64,000 nt of DNA, taken from contig NC_085860.1 in assembly GCF_034702125.1 (NCBI RefSeq), forward strand, positions 21,742,484 through 21,806,483, read 5' to 3'. This stretch comes from Engraulis encrasicolus (lineage: Eukaryota > Chordata > Actinopteri > Clupeiformes > Engraulidae). The position numbers and the translations under genes are program-made. Shown piece by piece: positions 35,698-48,142 of the stretch. The notes below the pieces were generated by a model that ran no database searches, was not told where the DNA came from, and saw only the letters and a list, made by a program, of their open reading frames with translations. Within the stretch, counting starts at the first letter, position 1; each line of letters starts with the position of its first letter.

Positions 35698-37116
35698 ATT
35701 GGTTTTCAAGTGGACTTGGTTTTCAAGTGGACCTTTTTAGTACTTTATGGTCATGTGTTGTGATAATTCATGGTATATTTTTTACATGCTGCTCTCATGC
35801 ATACAATGCCCCTCCAGTGTCCTAAATGGCGGTAATATGTCTCTGCCTCAGTTACAAGGGATAGTTTGAGCTCCACTCGAACACAACACTCTGTAAGTAT
35901 TTATTTAATGGGAAAATATGGAACTCTATGTCAGAGGTCTGTGATGAGAGTGGTATTGAATTTTGTAAAATAGCTGCCATAGACCATATATCTGAATTTA
36001 TAGTTTATTTTTCTTTCAGGTGAGCCTATGGGGCAACTATGTTTAATCTTATTATTCAATCTTGTATTAACACTACTTTCATTCTTTTATTTTTGAGCTT
36101 TTTCACATTTTATTTTTGGTTTTGTTACTGGTACTTTTTGTATATCTGTATGAAACGCGCTATACAAGTAAACTTGCCTTGTGTACAATCCCATTGTTTT
36201 TCACAATTAATCAAAGCACAGAGCATTATCGGTTTTAATGCAAGACATGCACCACATGGATGCTTCACCCTGGCTGTTTCTCTGGACCCTGGATAATGGA
36301 GTTGCTGTGCTTTCTTTGACTAGTGATTAGGCCTACGCTAGTTCATATTCATATTCAATCACCGCTGCTTGTGTGGGTGGGTGAAGGCTGGTTGTGTTCA
36401 AGCGTGTGCTTGCTATATGTTTAAAGGTGCACTGTATTTTTAGTAGTTCATTTCCAGAACCCATGCTGCCTATTCACAAATTTTACCTTTTTAACAAATA
36501 CTTACCACCCCCACCAAATTCTAAGTATTAAATATGACTTGAGAAAATTGCACATTTCATGAAAAGATCTTCTCCTTGGTCTGCCATTTAGAATTTCCAG
36601 AATAGAAATTTTTAGCTGCAAAACTTACTGTGCTTTGGTCATATGAGTTAATATCGATTCATTATTCAGAAAATATTAATGAAAAGATCAAATTTGTCAA
36701 TAGTAGGCATAGTTGCAAAACCTACCCTGGCCACCCTGTGCCACCATCTTACACAGTGCACCTTTAATTAAATGTGCAATAATGTGTATAGGTTTTTTTT
36801 TTTTTTTTAAGTATTTTTGGGGGGTCCTTTTGGCCTTTATTGTCACAGGACAGTATGAGAGTAGACAGGAAATGATTGGGAGAAAGAGATGGGACAGGGC
36901 CGGGAAATGACCACGGCCGGACTCGAACTGGGGTCCTTGTGGGCAGTGTAAGCCCAAATGTGGGGGGCTCAGCGATGTTAATTAGGTTTTGTGCATTATG
37001 AAATTTGTATAAGGTGACAGGCACCTTAATCTCCCTCCGGATTAATAAAAGTAGCAATACTACCAGAGACAGTACTACTCAAAAGTAGTCCTAGAACTAC
37101 TCTGCACACACCCCCT
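35698..37116. other. 3' flank of gene A with MITE and SINE
   Basis: About 35,740-36,262 is alignable with the gene B 3' flank (46,810-47,632), including GATAGTTTGAGCTCCACTCG and GCGCTATACAAGTAAACTTG. Then come a MITE (36,421-36,767, TTAAAGGTGCACTGT ends) and a - strand SINE (36,788-36,968). No gene is seen. Confidence 0.75.
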
Positions 37117-37121
37117 GCTCA

Positions 37122-37464
37122 ATAGGTGGCGATAGACAAAACCAACCCACACTACTCCCTATCTCACGTGATCACACTACACAGACACTGCATGAGAGAC
37201 ACCGCCCCCTTAGGCATCATATTTTGATGTGGTGGTAGAAACACTTCTATAACGGCTGTGGTAGAAATGCACGCCGCACATGATTAAACAAGTGATGTCA
37301 AATCTCAAGTGTCTTTAGGATTTACGTGTAATTGAGTAATGGAGAGGACAATGTGGATCACAATTCTGCGATAGGCAAGACAGCCTGTGTCAAAGCCTTT
37401 GAAACTGAACTCGCACGAACCATAACAAAGAGGTGGTTACATTATGAGGACGCTGTGCTTTGAG
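37122..37464 (+). other. Candidate noncoding first exon of recombinase-like gene B
   Basis: Counterpart of 22,141-22,289. It has ATAGGTGGCGATAG, then TGCTTTGAG followed by the donor GTAATTTCTT at 37,465, and the alignment continues about 230 bp into the intron. The exon start is not defined by the sequence. Confidence 0.4.
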
Positions 37465-37835
37465 GTAATTTCTTTCATGCTTACTGAAAATATGCAACAT
37501 GTTATCACCACTGACCTGGGGATGTAAGAAGTCTCTATAGCCAACTAAAGTAAAAGGATAAACAAAGCCACGCCATATCGCCGCGAATCTCTTTGCCCTT
37601 ATGATGTCGTGACCCCTTTTGCGATTGTTTTGGCATAGCAGGCTACCTTTTCCAGAAAGTAGTGAAAGTTGCGGTGGTGATCAGGCCTTTGATTTAAAAA
37701 AAAAAAAAAAAAAAAAAAACTAGTGCATTTCGCTCAGGTAGGCCTAATATCAAGGCTATTTGAGTTGCAAACCACATTCCCTCGGGATGAACAGTCCGAA
37801 GTTCCAGATGTCCTGTAGGCTGTGCTGTCAGACAA

Positions 37836-38220
37836 TATTACATTACATTATATTGCATTTGGCAGACGCTTTATAACCAAAGCGACTTTCAAAAGAGGAC
37901 ATATTCAAGCCAACATCACAAGCAAATACAATGTGCACAGGAGATATACAGAACAACAAGTGCAGTTGCAGAGGGGTTATTTTTTTATTTTTTTATTTTT
38001 TTAATTAAAGAGTAAATAACGAGTACACACACACACAAACTAACTAAACTAAACATCATGTCAGGAGTCTGCCCTGGGGCAAGGCCAGTTCAAGCATTAG
38101 TCTAGTAGATTCTCTCGAAAGAGGAAGGTCTTCAGTTGTTTCTTGAAGGCTGCAAGAGATGTGCTTAGTCTTGCTGCCTCTGGGAGACCGTTCCACCACT
38201 TAGGTACCACAACAATAGGC
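37836..38220 (-). repeat. Interspersed repeat with TTTGGCAGACGCTTTA
   Basis: ACATTACATTA followed by TTTGGCAGACGCTTTATAAC is the inverse of the GATAAAAGCGT...TGTAATG repeat at 11,500-11,665. It continues with AAGGTCTTCAGTTGTTTCTT and GGGAGACCGTTCCACCAC. A poly-A run lies at 37,697-37,720. Confidence 0.65.
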
Positions 38221-38387
38221 TATTCATAACTTGTGTTTCGTTGCTTATGTAATTTGTAGAGCCAGAAAAGAGCTTTCAAACTAGGCCTACATCAAAATCA
38301 CCTATTTGTGAATTGAATTGGCAGACATTATTAAGGATGAATGCTTATTATGATTATTGAAATGCAGTGGGGTTCTACCTTGCTACT

Positions 38388-40075
38388 GAAGTCAAGTCAG
38401 CTTTTATTGTCACTTTCTTCATTATGCACAAGACATACAAGGAAAATGAAATTACGTTTTCTCTCTTTACCATGCCAGGACATAGATACAAGACTGACAT
38501 TTTACAGACTGACATAAAGTGCAAGACAAGACAGGTAACAGTGATAGACTGGTAACAATAAGTGGTCAATAATAAATACAGTACAAACGTTCAACATTTA
38601 ACATTGAACATGTAACAGAAGATAAGATAAATATAAATATGTGTAGACATTACAATAATAGAACAATAACAGTGATTGTAGCAATAGTAACAGTATAATG
38701 ACAATAGTTATATAAAGTAGTAGATTTGGGTAGCAGCATTGTATGCAGCATGTTGTATTGTTTTATGTTCCAGGACTGAGGTAGTGCAGGTGGGTTATTT
38801 CACATGAAATCACACTTTGGGACCCGACCGACACAGATTTCAATCATACTTGCTGTGCCTGTTTAGTAGCAAGGTAGCATCCCAGAAATGAATTTGTGTG
38901 AACCTGACACCAATATTAAGGGAAAAACAGACTAGCAAAGGTTTACATATGAGGGTAGGACACTATGCATTCAGCCTTGATTATGTCAGTCAGTGTAAGT
39001 CACAAAAAGATGTCTGTAGTGTTATTTGAAAGCTCTTTTGTGGCTCTACAAATTACAAAAACAGCATGGAATACAACAACCCTCAGAATATGAATTATCA
39101 TATTCATATCATGTTACATAGCCTGTAATGTCATGAACAACACCTGCAATGCAGGTGTTTGGTTCTTTATTCATTTCAGAGATAATGGGACTCAAAAATA
39201 TGGCATCATACAAATCAAGTAGTAATAATATGGTAATACGATAGTAATGTCACATGACAGCATGTCTATCGGAATATGTGAAGGATGGAGATGGTTCATG
39301 AGGATGCAGGAAGTTCAGTTTCACCTCTCCAGTGCTCGTCATACATTCTTCAGGTACAACATACCCTTTGATGCTTGAACATTCAGAAAATTCTTTTACT
39401 GAGCTTAGTCTTTCAACCCTACCCTGAAAATGGTCTAGCTTCCACTGTGTCCATTGACAATGGGCAGAAGCGGTGTAATTTTTGAATACCTGGAATAGGG
39501 ACAGACAAGGGTGCAGGGCCCACCGGTAAAATGCCTGTTATGCCAGATGACCAGTCCAGTCCTGTCCCTGACACTACTCTTTTACTACTTCATTACAACT
39601 CATTTCAACCTTTATATCCCATTATCTCTTGAATGAATAAAGAACCAAACACCCCATTTTCAGGTGTTGTTTATGACCTTACAGGCTATATTTAGACAAG
39701 AAACCGTCCATTTTAAAATATGAGGTTTTTTAATATTCAATTTTTAATTTTTCAATGCGTCATAATTCATATACTGATGGTTGTTGTATTCCATGTCGTG
39801 TGTGTAATTTGTAGAGCCAGAAAAGAGTTTTCAAACAACACCTCAGACATCTTTTTGTGACTTACACTGACTGATATAATCAAGGCTGAATGTATAGTGT
39901 CCTACCCTCATATATAAACCTTTGCTAGTCTGTTTCTCCCTTAATATTGGTGTCAGACTCACACAAATGCAGTTCTGGGGTGCTACCTTCCTACTAAACA
40001 GGCACAGCAAGTATGATTGAAATCTGTGTTGGTCGGGTCCCAAAGTGTCTGATTTCACGTGAAATGACCCAAGTA

Positions 40076-40172
<97 letters not shown>

Positions 40173-41312
40173 CTTGTGGGGTAGTGCAGGTCCAGTCCAA
40201 TAGTGGAATACAAAAAAAAGTCAAGGCTGTGCTGTACTACACACTGTGCAGTCCACCATCCATTGTAGTCCAGTGGTCAAGTAGCAGCATTTAGCAGCAT
40301 AGTTGGAGGTACAAGTCTTGTAGTGCAAGCAGTTCTTGGAAGTGGAGATCAGAAAGTGCAGGTAAGGTGCAGTCACATGAAGCAGTTCCATAGTGTGTGT
40401 GTTTGTGTGTTTTGTGGTGTTTGTGTGTGTGTTTTGTGCATGTGTGTGTGTGTGTGTTGACCGTGTAGGGAGGGGGTGCAGGGAGTTCAACATTCTGATG
40501 GCCTGGTGGATGAAGGTATTCGCCAGCCGGGTGGTTCTGGACTGTAGGCTCCCGTACCTCTTTCCGGAGGGCAGGAGACGGATCAGGTTGTGTGCTGGGT
40601 GTGTCTCATCCCTCACAATTGTGAGGGCTTTGCCGGTGAGGCGGCTGGTGTAGATGTCTTGCAGGGAGGGGAGAGGCACCTTGATGATCCTCCCAGCTAT
40701 GTTCACTACATTCGCTGCAGGGCTTTCCTGTTGTAGTTGGTGCAGCTCCCGCCCCATACAGTGATACAGCTGGTGATGATGCTTTCAATGGTTCCTCAGT
40801 AGAAGGAGGTCATGATGGCTGGTGGGGCACTGGCATACGTCAGCTTCCGCAGGAAGTAGAGGCGTTGTTGGGCTTTCTTGGCCAGGGATGTAGTGTTGGT
40901 GGTCCAGGAGAGGTCCTCACTGATGTGCACTCCAAGGAATTTCGTGCTGCTCAACCTCTCCACAGCAGCACCATCGATGGTCAGTGGCAGGAGTCGACAG
41001 GGACCTTTCTGGAAGTTGACAACAATCTCCTTTGTCTTGCTGGCATTCAGTAGGAGGTTGTTGTCACCGTGCAGTTGTGTGTGAGCAGGGTGAAGAGCAG
41101 AGGGCTTAGCACACACCCTTGTGGAGCTCCTGTGCTCAGCGTGATGGTGTCCGAGGTGTTGTTGCCGACACACACTGCTTGCGGTCTCTGGCACAGGAGG
41201 TCCAGCAGCCAGTTACAGAGGGAGGTGCTGAGGCCCAGTTTGTATATAAGCTGTTGGGGTATGATTGTATTGAATGCTGAGCTGAAGTCAATGAACAGCA
41301 TTCTCACATATG
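38388..41312 (-). mobile_element. L2/CR1-type LINE, 5'-truncated and interrupted
   Basis: On the - strand, fragments of a reverse transcriptase read [14 protein letters not shown]...[15 protein letters not shown] (41,300-41,090), then [27 protein letters not shown] and QRLYFLRKL (41,050-40,820), then SLQDIYTSRLTGKA and HPAHNLIRLLPSGKR (40,670-40,560). The YADD motif region is deleted and frames change. The 3' UTR runs to about 38,388 (TGACAATAAAAGC type end) but is split by the foldback element at 38,795-40,075. Confidence 0.85.
38795..40075. mobile_element. Foldback element with ~390-450-bp inverted arms
   Basis: 38,805-39,195 and about 39,618-40,070 are near-complementary over hundreds of bases (shared words TTTCACATGAAAT, TAGTAGCAAGGTAGCA, AAAGATGTCTG, GAGCCAGAAAAGAG). 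It is inserted in the LINE 3' UTR: AGTGCAGGT appears on both outer sides. A 93-bp TG microsatellite (40,079-40,171) abuts it. A third fragment lies at about 38,255-38,290. Confidence 0.85.
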
Positions 41313-41860
41313 TACTCTAGTGGTGAAAAGGAGTTTTCATGCCCGGTGCTACACCCCTGATAAATAGGCCTAGTCAGATAGCCAGACAGGGAACGTGTTG
41401 TACTTGTGTTAGTGTATAATAAGTTTCCCAGCTGTCAGACTAGCCACAACAACTGTTGAGGGACTGTTTTTCATTCACCATCCCAAATGAGATTGCAAAT
41501 GAGAAAATTACATTAGAATTGTGCAGGCAAAAGAGGACAGTCAGCAAAATTGGAATCCACCCAATATGAGATTATCCCCTCATTATCTGCAACTGAGCCC
41601 CCAATATTTGGACTGAGCTCGTATTTTTACATATGGGGTCGGCGCAGATGACATAACAATGGCATAAAAAAGGGACACCTCAAAGGCCGACCGTTATTCC
41701 GCTTATCACCCGGTTGGTAGTATTTAAAGGTGCATGGTGTAAGATTTTTAGTTGTTTATTCATAACACTGGCTGCATCCATAACTGTAATTGTTTGTTTG
41801 TTTCTCTTTCTTTCAGACAAGAGATTGTATCTTGCACAAAAGCGCATCATAAAAAATACC

Positions 41861-44800
41861 ATGGATGATAACGTTCCAGAAAGTACAGAAGAGAGGTCAG
41901 AAAGCAGAGGGAATGTTTCATCACACAATAAGATGGTGCATGCAAACTCCCCTGTCTGCAATGCCCAAGCCAGTACATCTGAATTAGAAAATGATGCTAC
42001 TTTTGACCTTCCAAATCAGAGTTCCACTGACCAGGATGATGTGCCACAAAGTGATGATGAGGAAGAAGTACAACAAATGGTCAGCAATCCTGGCTCTGAG
42101 AAGAATGTGAAAAAAAGACTGTACAATAAAAGACAATATTGTCTCTACTGCAAGAAACCTTACTCTAAAATCTCCAGACATCTAGAACGGAAACATTCTA
42201 AGGAACCTGATGTGGCAAGGGCAATTGGATTTCCTAAGAACTCGAAGGAGAGACAGTTGCATCTAAAACTCCTTCGAAACAGAGGGAATTTGGCACACAA
42301 TGCTAAGGTCGTACAAACAGGAGAAGGGAATTTGGTAGCATGCAAGACACCAAAATATGGGATGCAGACGCACGACTTTGCACCTTGTACATTCTGCCAG
42401 GGACTATTCACAAAAAAGGTCTTATGGCGACATGTGAGGATATGTGAGTTTAGGCCAGACGATTTCAAAGCCAGACCAGGTAGAAACCGAGTGCTGTCTG
42501 TGTGTGCTCTACCACTTATCAAGACGGACATTAGTCACTTCCAGGAAGACTTCCAAGAAGTGGTGAAGCAAATGACCCCAGATCAGGTCTCCATTGAAGT
42601 GATGAAAGACAAAAACATAATGAGGTTCGGACATCAATTGTACAGAAAACTTCGTAACAGTGATGCCAAGGATGAGTACATTAGACAAAGGATGAGAGAG
42701 CTCGGAAGACTCCTCTTGAGTGCTAAGAAAGTGACAAATAATCTCAAAACCTTAAATGATTTGATCAAGCCTAAAAACTTCATGCAAACGGTGAAGTCTG
42801 TGAAGGATGTTGCTGGTTATGTGGGAAAAACAAACATGTATAAAAGCCCAACACTTGCCCTGAAACTAGGGCATAGTTTATCAAAAATAGCAGCACTTGT
42901 TGAAAGCAATGCACTTATCGAAGGTGACTTGGACACTGCTGAAGCTGCTGGAAATTTCCGCAAAATCTACAATGCCAAGTGGAATGAACTGGTTTCTGCC
43001 ACTGCCAACAGGACCCTTGAAATGGCACAGAACCAGGGGAACTGGGATTCTCCTCTAGTTCTGCCTTTTACAGATGATGTGAGAAAGTTACATTCATATC
43101 TAAATGATAAGTCACGGGAGTACTACAAGGCCTTATCTACAAATGCTAGCACTGAGAATTGGGCAAACCTTACAAAGGTCACCTTGACCAAGATAATATT
43201 GTTTAATCGTTGGAGAAGTGGGGAAGTGTCTAAAATGTTGCTCTCCAGCTTCATCGTGATCGATCAATCAGAACCAAATTCAGAGGTAATAGCGGGGCTC
43301 TCGAGCTTGCAACAGAAGCTATGTAATCACTTTCAGAGGTTGGAAATACGAGGCGACTGTGACAGAAAATTTGCCCTTCTCCTTACTCCAGACATGTGCA
43401 AATCACTAGAGCTCCTTGTGGAAAAACGGGATGCTTGCGGGGTAGAGGAGGAGAATCCTTACTTCTTTGCAAGACCAGCTGGGGCGTCCTACTTCCGTGC
43501 AGCTTACTGTTTACGGCACTATGCTGTAGCGTGTGGTGCTAAGAGTGCAGATAATTTGTGCTCCCCAAAGTATCGAGACCGAGTTTGGACCATCTCGAAG
43601 GTGCTGAATCTGACCAGCACCGAACTGAAGCACTTTCTTGGTTTTCCCATTCCAATCATCCAAGAACAGGTTTATCATCTACCTGAGGGCACCTTGCAAC
43701 TTGCTAAAGTATGCAAAGTTTTACTGGCATTTGAAAGGGGACAGCATGCAGAGCTACAAGGAAAGACGCTAGATGATATCTACATTGACTCCGATGGTAA
43801 GGAAATTCTTTTTACATTTTTTTTCTATACTGTACATTATATTTGAATATGATTGCATTTGGAAATAGGAACTGAAATGCAAATATTAAAATTGTGCTTC
43901 CAGAGAAAGTATGGAAAATTGTGGAGGAAGAAGAAGAAGAAGATGATGATGATGATGATGATGAGACTAATACTGAATCGGGAATGAACGGTAAGAAATG
44001 TTGCTCATTAAACCTTAAAAGATCCCATTTATTTGTTTATTTTATTTTATTTTATTCATTTACATTTAGCCATTAATTTTTAAACATAAGGCATCATCTT
44101 AATATTTTATATCTAGTTTGAAGTTTGGGTAAGTTCAACATGTAAAGCCCACATTGTATTAATCCCAAAGGAAATGAATTGCATTATTCTAAGTCTAACC
44201 CAACTAAAATCCTATGAGCTTCATGAATGAAATAAAAAGAACTCTAAAAATGTGTTGTGAAATCTCAGCGGTATATATACATGTACATATAGCATTATTC
44301 TGTTATATCGCCGTAAAAAAAAAACTGTAGCTAATCCACTTACAGTATGTCTTGTTCCACCAATTCATCTCTCATGGAGAAACAAGATAATAGTTTTGGT
44401 TGTGCTTGAGAAAAAAATGTATAATGCTTATGTAGTTTAATTTGATGTCTTTAGGTGGCCATGAAGCGCAAATGTTAACCAGGGCTCAGTCCGTATTAAC
44501 ACAGAACGCTAGTAATGCCATTCCAGGCTATTCCAGGCAAGGTCAATCAGCACCAAGAAAATGGATCAGAGGTATCGTCCCATTTATGTTCTATAATATT
44601 GGTTCATCATCTTTGATATTGATGGCAATTGATAACTGCTGTAATAGTATTAAAGCTGCAGACCTGTCATAGACAAACACTGACAAACCTGATCTATTAT
44701 AAGATGATGCACTAGGTTTTTTTTTGAGACTTCAAATAATGTTCACTAATTTTTTCCAGCAAATTATTTGGGCTTTGCCACAAATGATGACACTTATTTG

Positions 44801-46771
44801 GTTACATGCTGCCATTTTGACATACCACCATTCCGACATACCACCATTTCTGACATTGATGTTTAAACGTCAGGATGACGGCATCTATTTTTAGATGCGC
44901 CCACGCATCTCTATATGAGGTTTTGTCCGTCCGTGACGTGTTTGGTCCATCCGCTGTGACGCGTTTTCTCAATCATTGAAAACTGGTTCGAAATGATAAT
45001 AAACTGAAATATGATTTCCTATGAACATTTTTTGCTATTCTTGAACTCTTGGGATCATATCTGTCAGTCTATCTTTCCATTTGACTATCCATAAGTCCAT
45101 TTGTAGATCCATATGTCCTCCGCCGTGACACGTTTTCCCAATAATTGAAAATAGCTTCGAAATGATAATTAACAACTGAAATAGGATTCCCTATGCCAGT
45201 GTTTCCCAACCAGGGGTACGTGTACCACTAGGGGTATGCGAGCACAGTGCAGGGGTACTTGGAAAAATGTTATTATTATAACAAATGTATGGAGCAGTCA
45301 CATCAGGACAGAGAAAGTGATATACAACATGAATTAAGGGGTACTCATGGCACAACTAAGATGCTTAGGGGGTACGCAAGACAAAAAAGGTTGGGAAACA
45401 CTGCCCTATGCAATGTTTTGCTTTTCTTGAACTCTTGGGATCATATCTGTCCGTCTATCTGTCTATTTGACTGTCCATAAGTCCATTTGTAGGTCCATAT
45501 GTCGGTTGGTCCATAACACCTTTTAACCCGACCTCACGCAAGGCAAGCACTCGCCGTGTGAAACATCAGCTTGCTCGCATGCAGCTCAACATTTTACCAA
45601 CAACTTATTGTTGTGGCCTATTTCAAGAAATTGAGATATTAAGGCAGGGTTGTGCATTTTCTTCCCCAGAATTAAAAGGGGGTCATTTACAAACATATTG
45701 CAAGGGAGGATCATTCATTTTCTGCTGGCGGACGATGTTGACCGCACAGGTGCTTTCCGTTGCTCTCAGTACTGGCAGAGAACGAGTCTTCTGATTCTTG
45801 CTTTGCAATCGTTTGAATTTGGTGAACTCTGGCTTACAATGAAGCTGACTGACTTGTGCCTTCACGTTAAAAAGCTGGCATTGAACCATAAAGCGCATGA
45901 TTCACCCCAACAGTTTTATTTATTTATTAGCTTATTTGTCAATGTTTACATTCTTTCCCACATGCATGTGATGCTGAAAAGGCGTTATACTAATGGTTGA
46001 TGCATAGAATATGAGGAGGCCAAGGGGGCGTTTGGGCAAAAAAGGTTAAGAGCCACTGGCATAGATGGACGCATCTGTTGTCCGCCTGTCGGACTTGTTT
46101 TCATACAACATGCATGAAATTGCATTAAAATTGTACTAAAATATTTCTGTCAATTATTAGGTGTGAAGAAATGTAAGCCGGCCTCCATATCCCTGAAGAA
46201 CAAGTATTTAAAGGGCAGGAGGCTGGTCAGAGAGAAGAGGAGTGAGGCCGCTGCAAAGGACTGTGATGGGCAGCAGTTCTCATTCATGGGCCTCTTGGAG
46301 AACGTAGGAGAAGAAACGGTTACGGCCTCTTACATGTCACAGTCCGAGCCATCATTCCAATCCTTCTCCCAGCCCCTGTCACAATGCGGCTCACAATCCC
46401 AATCCCAGTCAGAGTCATGGTTTGAGCCCCTTTCCCACTTCACTCAACAGGCCACACCAGTAGACCAGAACTCCTATCCTCTTCAGCCCCAATCCACGCC
46501 ACAGTGTCAGTCTACACCAGGGGCGGTAATGGAGGGGCCGTCCACAGCCACGGCTCCACAGGGCACTGGGAGGAGGAGGACTAGACCAGACCAGGGACAG
46601 ATGGACAGTTTTGAGAGTAGTGTAATGTCTGTCATCCAGCAGAACATGAATGAAGAGACCCTCTTTCTGCTCAGTCTGGCTCCTCGGCTTCGTGGCCTAC
46701 CGGGGGAGAAGAGGACCCAGGTGAAAATGGATTTCCTTACCAGCTTACAAAGGGCTGAGTTTCCAGAGTGA
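41861..46771 (+). CDS. Zinc-finger / tyrosine-recombinase-like / BESS protein, gene B
   Basis: Direct-tandem paralogue of gene A. Coding exons 41,861-43,796, 43,904-43,990, 44,455-44,571 and 46,161-46,771 join in phase 1 and give 916 aa with no stop or frameshift. There is one zinc-finger module (residues about 94-205). In the recombinase-like core, FNRWRSGEVSK has Arg codons at 43,208 and 43,214, YRDR is at 43,571 and the Tyr of QVYHLPE at 43,673; LGF again replaces LGH. Exon 2 has a longer Glu/Asp run than in A. Exon 4 is Ser/Gln/Pro-rich and ends in the BESS-like motif (residues about 876-915, FLLSLAPRLRGLP, VKMDFL). Spacing, phases and intron positions equal gene A. Both frames staying open suggests they are functional, not dead transposons. 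Confidence 0.85.
44985..45500. repeat. Two-copy direct repeat in last intron of gene B, split by a MITE
   Basis: TTCGAAATGATAAT, TTCTTGAACTCTTGGGATCA and CCATAAGTCCATTTGTAG occur twice in the same order (44,985-45,120 and 45,140-45,500). The second copy is interrupted by the hAT-type MITE at 45,197-45,403. Confidence 0.8.
45197..45403. mobile_element. hAT-type MITE, 207 bp
   Basis: Ends CAGTGTTTCCCAACC / GGTTGGGAAACACTG with a perfect 8-bp target duplication CCCTATGC (45,189-45,196 and 45,404-45,411). A related older copy, shared by both arms, lies in transglutaminase intron 10 (16,135-16,330 and 50,590-50,790). Confidence 0.95.
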
Positions 46772-46965
46772 ATTGCTTTTCATGTGGAGTTGTCTGTTTT
46801 TTACCTTTTTATATTGTAATGGTCATGTGTCGTGCTTATTTATGGTACGTTTTCATATGCTGCTCTCATGCACACAATGACCGTCCAGTGTCCTCAATAG
46901 GTTGTCATTAGTACACATCCTACCTGATATTTGGGTTGGTGGGTTAAGATGTGAAACATGAAGGT

Positions 46966-47158
46966 TCTTTTTTTTCAGTATTTTTTGTTGCTTTTTGGTC
47001 TTTATTATTACAGGATAGTATGAGAGGAGACAGGAAACCATTGGGAAAGAGAGATGGGGCAAGGTCGTGAAATGACCCCGTCCGGACTCGAACCGGGGTC
47101 CCCGTGGGCATGCAAGCCCAAATGTGGGGGGGCTTAGCGCACTGCGCTAGAACTGTAA
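46966..47158 (-). mobile_element. tRNA-derived SINE, most complete copy
   Basis: On the - strand the head reads TAGCGCAGTGCGCTAAG (A-box-like) and GGTTCGAGTCC (B box). The body (CCATCTCTCTTTCCCAATGG) and an A-rich 3' end follow. Copies occur at 36,788-36,968 and 15,283-15,417. Confidence 0.8.
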
Positions 47159-47694
47159 CAATCATTGTCGGTCTGTAACAGGTCTGGCAGTAATATTTGA
47201 TTTAATTTCTCTCTCTGCCTCCGTTACAAGGGATAGTTTGAGCTCCACTCGAACACAATACTCTGGAAGTCTTTACTTGATGGGAAAATATAGAGTTCTA
47301 TGTCAGGGGTCTTCGATTGCGTTTTGTAAAATAGCTGCCATATGCAATATATCTGAATTTTATAGTTTATTTTTCTTTCAGGTGAGCCTATGGGGCAACC
47401 ATTTGTAATCTCATGATACAATCATGTATTCATAACAGTACCTTCATTTATTTTTTACATTATTTTTTGTTTTGTCACTGGTACTTTATTTTTGTACATT
47501 GAATTGTCTCTGTATGACAAGCGCTATACAAGTAAACTTGCCTTGTGTAGAATCCCATTGTTTTTAATGATTGCTAAAAGCACTGAGCATTAACGGTTTT
47601 AATGCAAGGCATTGGAAATGCTCCACATGGTCTATGCTAAAACAAGTTTTTAAAAAAATGCTACCATGATGTACACATAAATAGCTCAGACAGT

Positions 47695-48010
47695 GCAAAC
47701 CTCCGCCAAGGCCATGGGGCCACAGACGCCATAATATCTACGCTGTGGAATCCTATGCCTATAATATAATGTAAGACTTTTCAAGTCCTTCTGCCTTGTT
47801 TTGTGGAGTTAGAAACTGGAATGTCAAAATTCACCCTATCCCGCAGTGGTAGGCTGAAGAATGTTTTAAAAAATTCATGGATCCGGATTGTGATCCCGAT
47901 CACTACCAAAATGTAATCACTTTTTGCTTTTGTCGTTTACAACAACTCCACAAAATTTCATTAAAATTCATTTATAACTCTTTGAGTTATCCTTGGCGGA
48001 GGTAATAATA
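47695..48010. mobile_element. Element with ACCTCCGCCAAGG / GGCGGAGGT ends
   Basis: Short inverted ends (CCTCCGCCAAGG and CCTTGGCGGAGG) enclose sequence including GATCCGGATTGTGATCCC and CAACAACTCCACAAAATTTC. A longer relative is at about 57,233-57,723. No gene is seen between it and the right arm. Confidence 0.7.
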
Positions 48011-48142
48011 ATAATAACATTCAGTAGAATGTTAGTTAAAGCTTAATTCTGTTAATGATACGGTTTACAACCAACAAATTGAAAATGTGAATTGAAAAGA
48101 TAACATGAATACGGTCCCCGTGTCCAGTGTAGGCCTAATCAG

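Noticed and set aside
40013..40294. Cys-Val and His-Thr repeat frames here and at 61,395-61,942 and 63,039-63,389
   Set aside because: They are translations of TG/CA microsatellites.
29737..46771. Interpretation of genes A and B as an active Crypton transposon
   Set aside because: Four spliced exons, a BESS tail, tandem rather than dispersed copies, and a missing catalytic His argue for host genes, although the origin may be a transposon.
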